Assembly (NCBI GenBank): GCA_017444325.1
Contig: JAFSWV010000209.1
Location: 1-6,262 of the forward strand
DNA: 6,262 nucleotides
Origin: a bacterium
GTDB lineage: Bacteria > Auribacterota > UBA3054
Reading direction: 5' to 3'
Of this stretch, positions 1-6,193 are shown piece by piece. The position numbers and the translations under genes are program-made. Position 1 is the stretch's first letter, and each line of letters starts with the position of its first letter. The notes under the pieces are model-generated. The model was not told the DNA's origin and searched no databases. It saw only the letters and a program-made list of their open reading frames with translations.

Positions 1-165
1 CGCGCGGGCCGTTCCGCAGCCTGGACATTCGAAGCCTGTTAAGGCGTAGAAAAAGCAGCGGGGAAAAAATGGGAAGGTGGTCGGATCGAAAAAGGAGAAA
101 AAGATGATCAGGGCCAGAACGACCAGAAGGGCAAGGGCCCAATTTATTTTCGCTCGTCTTTCCAT
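1..165 (-). CDS. DUF2752-type small membrane protein, N-terminal 55 codons (runs off left edge)
   Basis: This frame is open from an ATG at 165-163 to the window edge. The visible part has a short basic start (MERRAK), a hydrophobic helix at residues 8-26 that is probably a membrane anchor, then DP at 27-28, a Phe/Pro-rich stretch, and the run ALTGFECPGCGTARA at 41-55. The pattern DP...FP..C.FY.LTG..CPGCG..RA is the signature I associate with the DUF2752 family, small inner-membrane proteins with paired cysteines and no established function. The CPGC cysteines (residues 47 and 50) could bind metal or be redox-active, but that is inference. The start lies 22 nt inside the end of prmA in another frame, with no clear Shine-Dalgarno, so translation probably depends on coupling to the upstream gene. 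It is the last visible gene of the minus-strand operon. The C-terminus, normally with more membrane helices, is missing. Confidence 0.8.
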   Translation of the reverse strand, partial: MERRAKINWALALLVVLALIIFFSFFDPTTFPFFPRCFFYALTGFECPGCGTARA

Positions 166-1469
166 ATGTGGCGGTAAAGTCTCGTCATGTGGTCGGAATT
201 ACTTTCCTTGACGAAGGTGTAAAACTCCCAGCCGTAGCGCTCGTAAAAAGAAGTGTGCTCGGTGGCGAGGTAAAGCGTGTCGCAGCCACTTGTCTGCATG
301 TCCCTGGCGATGTGGTTTAGGAGCGCGCCGGCCAGGCCCTGCTTTCTATGGGGCTCTTCCACGAAGACGGCGCAGACGTTGGGCGCGAGGTCCGGTCTCA
401 TGTGAAAATCGTTGGGAATGACGCCGGCGCCGGCGATGATCTTCTTCGTTTCGGGATCCCTTATGACGTACCAGTAGTTGTCCTTGGGCTCTTTCATGCT
501 GGCAAGGTAGGCGCTTTTTGGGATATGCCACTTGTCGCTGAACCAGGAGGCGGCTTCTTCCATTTCCGGTTCCGTTTGCGGAACAGTCTCTATGGGCCTG
601 AGATTCTGGGGGATCTTGAAGACGCCAGTTCTCCAGCCTTCGATGAGGGTAGATCTCTGCTCCATGGCGCCAAGGCGAGTGAAAAGAATTGAAAGCGCAG
701 GATACTGCTCGTCCAGGATGCCGGCCAAAACCAGGTGGCCTCCGGGCGCTACGGCGGCCAACAAACGCTCTACGTTGCGCTCTAAGACGGCGCAGAGGAT
801 GTTGGCGATAACTATATCGTATTTTTTATTTGGGGCGTAAAAAAAGAGGTCCTGCTGAAAAACTGAGATCTTGTCTGCCACCTGGTTTTTTTCAGCGTTC
901 TCCTTGGCAGCCATGACCGCCTGGGGCTCGTTGTCGAAGGCGTCGATCGTTTTTATGCCCAGTTTCGCTCCAGCCACGGCCAATATGCCCGTGCCGGTGC
1001 CGGCGTCCAGAAGGCTGGCGGGCTTGCTTTGGTTCGCGAGTTCCTCTAAGAATTCCAAACAAGCCTTGCTGGTGCCGTGGCTGCCGGTGCCAAAAGCCAT
1101 GCCGGGATCGTTGACGAGGATGATGTCGTTCGGTTCAGGAGAATACGTTTCCCAAGACGGCACGATGACAAGATTCTTCCCTACTCTGCTGACGTGGAAA
1201 TTTTCTTTCCACTTCTCCGCCCAGTCTTCTTTTTTTACGATCCTTTTTTCAAGGGAAAGATCGGAGGTCAGAAACTTCGCTGTTTCCAGAAGTTTTCTTT
1301 CGGCTTGGCTTACTTCATCTTCGCTTTTCAAAAAAAGGCTGAAGACCGCCTTTTCGGAATCCGTCAGTTTTTCTACGGAAAAATCGGCTTCGGGATCGTC
1401 CCAAAGTTCGGCGAGCTGCTCGCAAACGCCAGGTTCCGCGCTTAAGCGTAATTCAATCAAGTCCGCCAT
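144..1469 (-). CDS. prmA: Ribosomal protein L11 methyltransferase (PrmA) fused to a C-terminal GNAT acetyltransferase
   Basis: A 441-residue protein that is a complete PrmA plus a complete GNAT domain. PrmA uses S-adenosylmethionine to methylate ribosomal protein L11 in the cytoplasm. Family marks: EDWAEKWKENF near 81-91, DPGMAFGTGSH at 121-131, SAM motif I DAGTGTG at 155-161 (more often DVGCGSG), acidic D179 that would contact the SAM ribose, and NIL at 223-225 where many methyltransferases have NPPY. PrmA homology ends near 286; ordinary PrmA is about 290 residues. After a short Pro/Glu linker, 299-441 resembles a GNAT acetyltransferase: AASWFSDKWHIP at 306-317, the acetyl-CoA loop RKQGLA at 375-380, and FYERYGW at 408-414. 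The acceptor is unknown. Start: ATG at 1469 shares its A with the upstream TGA (TGATG), pointing to reinitiation; a GTG at 1472 directly before it is an alternative. No strong Shine-Dalgarno is visible. The PrmA call is firm, the GNAT call strong, its target open. Confidence 0.93.
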   Translation of the reverse strand: MADLIELRLSAEPGVCEQLAELWDDPEADFSVEKLTDSEKAVFSLFLKSEDEVSQAERKLLETAKFLTSDLSLEKRIVKKEDWAEKWKENFHVSRVGKNLVIVPSWETYSPEPNDIILVNDPGMAFGTGSHGTSKACLEFLEELANQSKPASLLDAGTGTGILAVAGAKLGIKTIDAFDNEPQAVMAAKENAEKNQVADKISVFQQDLFFYAPNKKYDIVIANILCAVLERNVERLLAAVAPGGHLVLAGILDEQYPALSILFTRLGAMEQRSTLIEGWRTGVFKIPQNLRPIETVPQTEPEMEEAASWFSDKWHIPKSAYLASMKEPKDNYWYVIRDPETKKIIAGAGVIPNDFHMRPDLAPNVCAVFVEEPHRKQGLAGALLNHIARDMQTSGCDTLYLATEHTSFYERYGWEFYTFVKESNSDHMTRLYRHIWKDERK

Positions 1470-2884
1470 CACTTCAGAAGAGAGGCGCCAAGCTCGGTCA
1501 TCTTTTCGGCCTCTTCGAGGGTGGGCGCTTCCGCGTAGAAACGGCAGACCGGCTCGGTGCCGGAGAACCTGAGCAGCAGCCAGGAGTCGTCCTCCAGCTC
1601 GAATTTGACGCCGTCGATGGTTTTGATGTTTACGACCTTGCGGCCGAGGATCTCTTTGGGCGGTTCGCTTTCAAGTTTTTTCATGAAAGCGTCCTTGGCG
1701 TTGGGGTCGCAGGCTTTGTCGATCCTGTGGTAGCGCAATTTCCCAAATTCTTTATCGATGTAGGCAACGGCTTCGCCGGCGTTCTTGAAGCCGAGGCCTA
1801 TGAGAGCTTCTGTAAAGAGGAGACCGGACAATACGCCGTCTCTTTCGGGGATGTGCTTCCGGTAGCCAAGGCCTCCGCTTTCTTCGGTGCCCACCAGGGC
1901 GCTGCCGTCAAGAAGGTACGGAACGATATATTTGAAGCCCACGGGCTTTTCTTCCAGGGGAATACCATATTTTTCACAGAAGCGGTCGATGGTCTTGGAA
2001 CAGGAAACGGTCTTAATCATTTTGCCGGACCATCCTTTGCACTTCATAAAGTAAAGCGCAAGGATGAGCGCGATCTTGGGAGTGATGATGTACTCTCCAC
2101 TGTTGTCAGCAGCCGCCAGGCGGTCGGCGTCGCCGTCCGTGACCAGACAGACGTCGAAATTTTCCTTCACCGTTTTCGCAAGGCTCTCAGCCATGTTCGG
2201 AGGAACGGGCTCGGGAGCGATGCCCGGGAAAGCGGGGTTGCGTTCAGCTCTTATGGTCACGGCCTCGTGGCCGTATTTCGACAAGATGTCGGAGATATAA
2301 GTCTTGCCGACGCCGTAGAGGGAGTCCACGAGAACTTTTAATTTTTTCGTTCTGAGAAGATCCTTGTCCAGGAAATTCTCCACCCATTCCAGATAGACTT
2401 TTTCCGGATCGCCCGCGAGGACCAAGCCTTTTTTCTCAGCTTCTTCTTTCGTTATCCTTTGGGGCGGATTCTTCCCGACTTGCGCCTCTATTCCTTTGGT
2501 GGTGGTAACGTCCGCGGAGCAGCCAGGGGGAAGCTTGATCTTGAAGCCGCTGTAGTTGGCGGGATTGTGGCTGGCGGTTATCATGACGCCGCCCACAAGA
2601 TCAAAGTGTTTTACAGCATAGGAAACAGCGGGAGTCGGCAGCGGCTTGTCTGAGAGCAGCACTTTGAAGCCGTTGCCCCAGAGGATCTCGGAAACGAGCG
2701 AAGCGAAGCGTTTGCCAAGGAAACGATGGTCGTAGCCAACGACGAGCGAAGCTCCGGCTTTGCCTTCCGCTTTGAGATAATCAGCGTAGGCCTGGGCCGC
2801 CAGGGCAAGGTTCTCAAACGTGAAGGTCTCGGCTATGATGCCGCGCCAGCCGTCTGTGCCGAATTTAATTACGTTCCCTGCCAT
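1469..2884 (-). CDS. Alpha-D-phosphohexomutase, probably phosphoglucomutase (phosphomannomutase possible)
   Basis: A 471-residue cytoplasmic enzyme with all four motifs of the alpha-D-phosphohexomutase superfamily. The N-terminus has FGTDGWRG at 8-15. The active-site phosphoserine loop is TASHNP at 103-108, with S105 the phosphorylated residue. The Mg-binding loop is DGDADR at 250-255. The sugar-specificity loop is GTEESGG at 332-338, and the phosphate-binding loop is RFSGTEP at 439-445. The EESGG form, together with VGFKYI at 315-320, fits glucose-1-phosphate/glucose-6-phosphate interconversion better than the GEQSGH form typical of GlmM, but sequence alone does not settle glucose versus mannose. 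Length is usual for the family and no key residue is missing. ATG at 2884 follows the rpe stop by one base and has a good Shine-Dalgarno inside the rpe tail. Its own TGA overlaps the prmA start. The product would feed glycogen, nucleotide-sugar or envelope synthesis. Confidence 0.93.
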   Translation of the reverse strand: MAGNVIKFGTDGWRGIIAETFTFENLALAAQAYADYLKAEGKAGASLVVGYDHRFLGKRFASLVSEILWGNGFKVLLSDKPLPTPAVSYAVKHFDLVGGVMITASHNPANYSGFKIKLPPGCSADVTTTKGIEAQVGKNPPQRITKEEAEKKGLVLAGDPEKVYLEWVENFLDKDLLRTKKLKVLVDSLYGVGKTYISDILSKYGHEAVTIRAERNPAFPGIAPEPVPPNMAESLAKTVKENFDVCLVTDGDADRLAAADNSGEYIITPKIALILALYFMKCKGWSGKMIKTVSCSKTIDRFCEKYGIPLEEKPVGFKYIVPYLLDGSALVGTEESGGLGYRKHIPERDGVLSGLLFTEALIGLGFKNAGEAVAYIDKEFGKLRYHRIDKACDPNAKDAFMKKLESEPPKEILGRKVVNIKTIDGVKFELEDDSWLLLRFSGTEPVCRFYAEAPTLEEAEKMTELGASLLK

Positions 2885-2885
2885 C

Positions 2886-3593
2886 CTATTTCCTTTCCAT
2901 CGCGTAGAACGCTTTGATCCTCTCAGCCATGTCAGGTTTGCCGAAAAGATAGCTGCCGGCTACGAAAACGTTGGCGCCGGCTTTGCAGCAGAGATCCTTC
3001 GTTTCGCCGTCCACGCCGCCGTCCACTTCCAGGGCGCAGTCGAGATCTCTCTTTTCTATCTCATTTTTCAGCGTTTCAATTTTGGGGAGCATGTCGGCCA
3101 TGAAGCTTTGTCCGCCGAAGCCGGGCTCCACCGTCATGACAAGAACGATGTCGCAGAGCTCAAGGTACGGGAAGATCGCTTCCGCAGGAGTTTTCGGCTT
3201 TACGACTAATCCGACGGCGCAGCCGGAATTCTTAAGACCGGTCAGGGTGGCCGTCACGGTCTTGGCGTCTTTGAAGGCCGGGCTCTCAATGTGCATGGTG
3301 ATGATGTCAGCGCCCGCTTCCCTGAATTTGGGAGCGTAGGTGACGGGGTCGTCGATCATGAGGTGGACGTCGAAGATCATGTCGCTTTTGGGCCTGAGTT
3401 TTTTGACGACCGGGTGCCCGAAAGTGAGATTGGGGACGAAATGAGCGTCCATGATATCCCAGTGGATAAGATTAGCGCCGGCTGCTTTGGCCGTTTCTAT
3501 TTCTTCCGCCCACTTTGAAAAATCGCAGGACAGAAGCGAGGGCGAAACGCAGATCCCCCTCAGCGTATCCTTAATCTCTTGTATGGTCTTCAT
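2886..3593 (-). CDS. rpe: Ribulose-phosphate 3-epimerase
   Basis: A 235-residue TIM-barrel enzyme that interconverts D-ribulose 5-phosphate and D-xylulose 5-phosphate in the pentose phosphate pathway. Visible motifs in order: SPSLLSCDF at 17-25, IHWDIMDAHFVPN at 43-55, DVHLMI at 75-80, MTVEPGFGGQSF at 153-164, EVDGGV at 189-194 and AGSYLFG at 212-218. By comparison with known epimerases, H44, D46, H77 and D191 would be the metal ligands, with D46 and D191 the acid/base pair. All are present. The usual MDG is MDA here, a mild change. I chose ATG at 3593 (MKTIQEIK). A longer reading from TTG at 3629 adds 12 residues encoded by the promoter TATAAT and is unlikely. No Shine-Dalgarno precedes the ATG, and the -10 is so near that the mRNA may be leaderless. 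It heads the minus-strand operon. Related D-allulose-6-phosphate epimerases are a remote alternative. Confidence 0.95.
   Translation of the reverse strand: MKTIQEIKDTLRGICVSPSLLSCDFSKWAEEIETAKAAGANLIHWDIMDAHFVPNLTFGHPVVKKLRPKSDMIFDVHLMIDDPVTYAPKFREAGADIITMHIESPAFKDAKTVTATLTGLKNSGCAVGLVVKPKTPAEAIFPYLELCDIVLVMTVEPGFGGQSFMADMLPKIETLKNEIEKRDLDCALEVDGGVDGETKDLCCKAGANVFVAGSYLFGKPDMAERIKAFYAMERK
2891..2896 (-). promoter_or_regulatory. Shine-Dalgarno of the phosphohexomutase gene
   Basis: AAAGGA on the minus strand ends 6 nt before the ATG at 2884. It lies inside the last codons of rpe, so translation of the mutase begins as ribosomes finish rpe. It supports the chosen mutase start and shows that this organism does use Shine-Dalgarno sites, unlike the bare starts of rpe and prmA. 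Confidence 0.75.
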
Positions 3594-3600
3594 ATAAGAA

Positions 3601-3630
3601 ATTATACTAGAAGCCCGTTTAAAATACAAA
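3601..3630 (-). promoter_or_regulatory. Sigma70-type promoter of the rpe operon
   Basis: A perfect -10 hexamer TATAAT lies on the minus strand at 3606-3601. The best -35 is weak: TTTGTA at 3630-3625, spacer 18. Transcription would begin about 7 nt downstream of the -10, near 3594, which is immediately before the ATG at 3593. This implies an almost absent 5' leader, matching the lack of a Shine-Dalgarno. Read by eye from consensus only; there is no start-site data. Confidence 0.6.
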
Positions 3631-3668
3631 GCGGACGGTCCCGAGCACTACCAACTAAACCGGCTAAA

Positions 3669-3677
3669 TGTTATAAT
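3669..3677 (+). promoter_or_regulatory. Extended -10 promoter of the MFS-HEAT gene
   Basis: TGTTATAAT matches the extended -10 consensus TGnTATAAT exactly. No convincing -35 is found at 16-18 nt spacing (about 3648-3655), which is usual for extended -10 promoters. Start would be near 3684, giving a leader of about 20 nt. A weak GGAAA at 3696-3700 is the only Shine-Dalgarno candidate before ATG at 3704. The promoter diverges from the rpe promoter, with the two -10 elements about 66 nt apart. Confidence 0.6.
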
Positions 3678-3703
3678 CCTTTAAATATTCTTTTCGGAAA
3701 TTT

Positions 3704-6193
3704 ATGGAATCTGCTTCCGCCCAAAAGCAAGGCATTAAGCCGCAGCGTTTCTTTACCGACGGTGATCCTGTTACGGAAAGAGGCATCCGCCGCGCCCTGA
3801 ACATGACCATTCTGTCCGGTGTCTTCAGCAACGTCTGGACAGCCATCACCGTGAACCTCCCCTATCAGATGTACCTGTCGGTCTTGCAGGCTTCCGGTAA
3901 ACTGATCGGTCTGGCCGGCACGATTACGAGCTTCACGATGATCCTGCAGCTGCCGGGCGCTTTCATTTCCGAAATGCTGAAGGAAAGGCGGCCCATGGTG
4001 GTCTTCTTCGCTTTCATCCAGCGCTTCCTCTGGTTCATCCCGGCTTTCATGCCGCTCTTTTCCAGGGATTACAAAGTCTTAGCCATCACGCTGGTCGCCG
4101 TCTGCGTCACTAGTATGGCGCTCGGCAACTTCATCACCGGCTCCTGGCTGGCCTGGATGACGGACCTCATTCCCAACGACAAGGCCGGCAACTACTGGGG
4201 ACGCCGCATGACCATCGTCATGACGGTGTATCTCGGCACGATCTTCCTCTCCGGTTACGCCCTGGATATCCTGCCGGGCATTTGGAAGGATCTGCCGCTC
4301 CTTGGCTTCATGGTGGTCTTCTTCACGGCCGGCGTCTTCAGCATGATCGACATCTTCTACCAGACCAAGACAGCTGAGGTCGTGCCCGAGCATCCCAACC
4401 GCGACAAGGGCATGCTTGAAAGGGCGATGATGCCTTTCAAGAGTAAAGATTTTCTCTACCTTACCTTCGCCTTCAGCGCCTGGTTCTTTTTGAACACCAT
4501 CTTCGCGGCTTTCTCTTACATCTTCATCCGCGAGGAATACGGCATAAGCTACCATGTCATATCCTTCATCGCCGGCGCGAATATTCTTGGCATCGTGGCC
4601 TTCAGCAGGATCAGCGGCTATATCATCGACAGGCTTTCCGCCAGGAACTATGTGATTTTCCTGATTATCATAGAGCCGCTTGTCAACCTCTATTGGTTTT
4701 TCATCTATCCCGACAAGAGCTTCAGTTTTTCCCTGCCCTATATTGAACGCACCTTCACGATCGCCCAGCCAGTTCTTGTTCTTATGATCGGGCAGTTCAT
4801 GTTCGGCGCGCTGGCCAACGCCGTTTACATGGGACAGATGGCGCTGCTCGGCATCCACGCGCCGAAGCACGACCGTTCCATCGCCATGGCGAGCCACAAC
4901 TTCGTCGTCGGCATGGTGGCGGCCCTGGGGCCTATACTCGCCGGTATTTTCATCGACCATTTCAAAGCCTTTCATACCGTGGTCCTCGGCGCCGACTGGC
5001 GCTACATGCAGCTAATCGCGGCGGGATTGGCAGTCTTCGCCTGGGGAGCCGTGCTTCCCCTGTTCCTTAAGATCTCCGTGATGGCGGACGAACTGCATTT
5101 CAAGGACGCCGTGGGGCGTTTGGCCTTCTACAATCCAATAAGGATGGCGCGCTCCATGTACAACATCATCACGATCCAGAACTCCACGGACGCGGAAGCC
5201 AGGGCGGAGGCCGTTGAGGAACTGGGCGAAGAGAACGCGGCCATCGCCGTCAAAGACCTGGTCGAAAAAATGGGCGACCCCTCTTATGAAGTGAGAGAAG
5301 CCGCCGCCAAAGCTTTAGGCACCATCGGAAGCCCGGACGCTATCAAAGCCATCCTTGAACTGCTTAAAGACGAGGACACCGACCTGCCCATCACGCTTAT
5401 CAGGGCTTTGAGGATGAACAACAGCAAGGAAGGCATCCCTGTCATCACTGAAAAGCTCGATTCGCAGAACCCCTTCGTGCAGCGCGAAGCCGCAAGAACG
5501 CTGGGCGTTCTGGGCGGCGTCTCCGCTATTCCGAAACTTTGGGAACTGCTTAAGACGACCAACAACGCGACCGTCGCCACCGCCGTTTCCGGCGCCCTGG
5601 CGAAATTAGGCTGCCACGACGCCATAAAGGACGTTTTCTTCCATTACCGCCTGACCGAGAACGTGACGCTGAAAAAAGAAATGGCTCTGGCCATGAGCAC
5701 CATGCTCGTTCCCGACGGCGGCTTCTACGAAGTTATGACGAAAGAGGACAAAGCCTTCGCCAGCCAGCCGGAAAAACTCATCTCCACTTTCTCCTGGAGC
5801 GTGGTCTGCATGGCAGAAAGGCTCTCGAGCTCCCAGACTCCCGGACGCACCCATCACCAGAACGTTCTGATGGCGACGGCGCAAAAGGAAAAAGCGAAGA
5901 GGATTCTGACCGCTTATGAAAGCAATCCTCCCCTGGCGGCGCTGCTGGCCTGGAACATCGGAAAGGATCTGAGTTACCTGCGCTTCGGCTTCTCCTTCCC
6001 CCACGCGCCGGGCGAAGAAATGGAATACATGGACAATCTCTACGATTGCGACGAACGTTTCGGGCTCGGCATGTGGCTGATCCATGAATTCAGCGAAAAA
6101 GCCAAGAACGTAGAAACGATAACTCCTCTCGACATCCTTATCATCATCCACTTCTTAAGCAGCTGGTGCCGCGAGGAAGCGACCAAGCCTTAA
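3704..6193 (+). CDS. MFS transporter with C-terminal HEAT-like repeats and an unrecognised C-terminal region
   Basis: An 829-residue membrane protein. Residues 1-30 are polar and probably cytoplasmic. Twelve hydrophobic segments follow, near 33-58, 66-88, 97-119, 123-150, 169-190, 197-220, 250-275, 283-305, 315-336, 352-382, 397-417 and 433-457, with a polar central loop at 221-249: the usual 6+6 MFS layout. MFS motif A is degenerate after TM2 (GAFISEMLKERRP, 85-97) and clearer after TM8 (GYIIDRLSARN, 305-315). MTDLIPNDKAGNYWGRR at 152-168 recalls a DL.P...RG...GRR loop of some uncharacterised MFS groups. After a linker, about five HEAT-like repeats of some 30 residues span 496-648, for example VREAAAKALGTIGSPDAI (530-547) and VQREAARTLGVLGGVSAI (592-609). 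Residues 650-829 match nothing I know. Substrate is unknown. The HEAT part should face the cytoplasm and may bind a partner. Ordinary MFS proteins are 400-450 residues, so half of this one is extra. It has its own promoter. Confidence 0.9.
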   Translation: MESASAQKQGIKPQRFFTDGDPVTERGIRRALNMTILSGVFSNVWTAITVNLPYQMYLSVLQASGKLIGLAGTITSFTMILQLPGAFISEMLKERRPMVVFFAFIQRFLWFIPAFMPLFSRDYKVLAITLVAVCVTSMALGNFITGSWLAWMTDLIPNDKAGNYWGRRMTIVMTVYLGTIFLSGYALDILPGIWKDLPLLGFMVVFFTAGVFSMIDIFYQTKTAEVVPEHPNRDKGMLERAMMPFKSKDFLYLTFAFSAWFFLNTIFAAFSYIFIREEYGISYHVISFIAGANILGIVAFSRISGYIIDRLSARNYVIFLIIIEPLVNLYWFFIYPDKSFSFSLPYIERTFTIAQPVLVLMIGQFMFGALANAVYMGQMALLGIHAPKHDRSIAMASHNFVVGMVAALGPILAGIFIDHFKAFHTVVLGADWRYMQLIAAGLAVFAWGAVLPLFLKISVMADELHFKDAVGRLAFYNPIRMARSMYNIITIQNSTDAEARAEAVEELGEENAAIAVKDLVEKMGDPSYEVREAAAKALGTIGSPDAIKAILELLKDEDTDLPITLIRALRMNNSKEGIPVITEKLDSQNPFVQREAARTLGVLGGVSAIPKLWELLKTTNNATVATAVSGALAKLGCHDAIKDVFFHYRLTENVTLKKEMALAMSTMLVPDGGFYEVMTKEDKAFASQPEKLISTFSWSVVCMAERLSSSQTPGRTHHQNVLMATAQKEKAKRILTAYESNPPLAALLAWNIGKDLSYLRFGFSFPHAPGEEMEYMDNLYDCDERFGLGMWLIHEFSEKAKNVETITPLDILIIIHFLSSWCREEATKP

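Noticed and set aside
871..1572. 233-codon open frame on the plus strand opposite prmA
   Set aside because: It spans the prmA/mutase junction on the opposite strand, and its translation is low-complexity Ser/Phe/Arg without a domain.
1727..2341. 204-codon open frame on the plus strand opposite the phosphohexomutase
   Set aside because: The minus strand here encodes the DGDADR and EESGG motifs of a clear enzyme. The plus-strand reading has no recognisable motif or start signal.
3594..3629. N-terminal extension of rpe from TTG at 3629
   Set aside because: The 12 extra residues (MYFKRASSIISY) are encoded by the promoter region including TATAAT, have no Shine-Dalgarno, and lie outside the family's usual N-terminus.
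3631..3666. Functional tRNA gene
   Set aside because: Only an acceptor/D-loop-like piece is present. The anticodon stem, T-arm and matching 3' acceptor strand are missing, so it is listed as a possible remnant only.
4079..4975. 298-codon open frame on the minus strand opposite the MFS region
   Set aside because: It is antisense to well-defined MFS membrane helices. Its product is rich in His, Asp, Glu and Gly with no domain, as expected from the complement of a GC-biased hydrophobic coding frame.
5606..6151. 181-codon open frame on the minus strand opposite the MFS-HEAT tail
   Set aside because: Shadow of the HEAT/C-terminal coding frame; no Shine-Dalgarno or motif. The real minus-strand gene at the right edge ends at 6190 in a different place.
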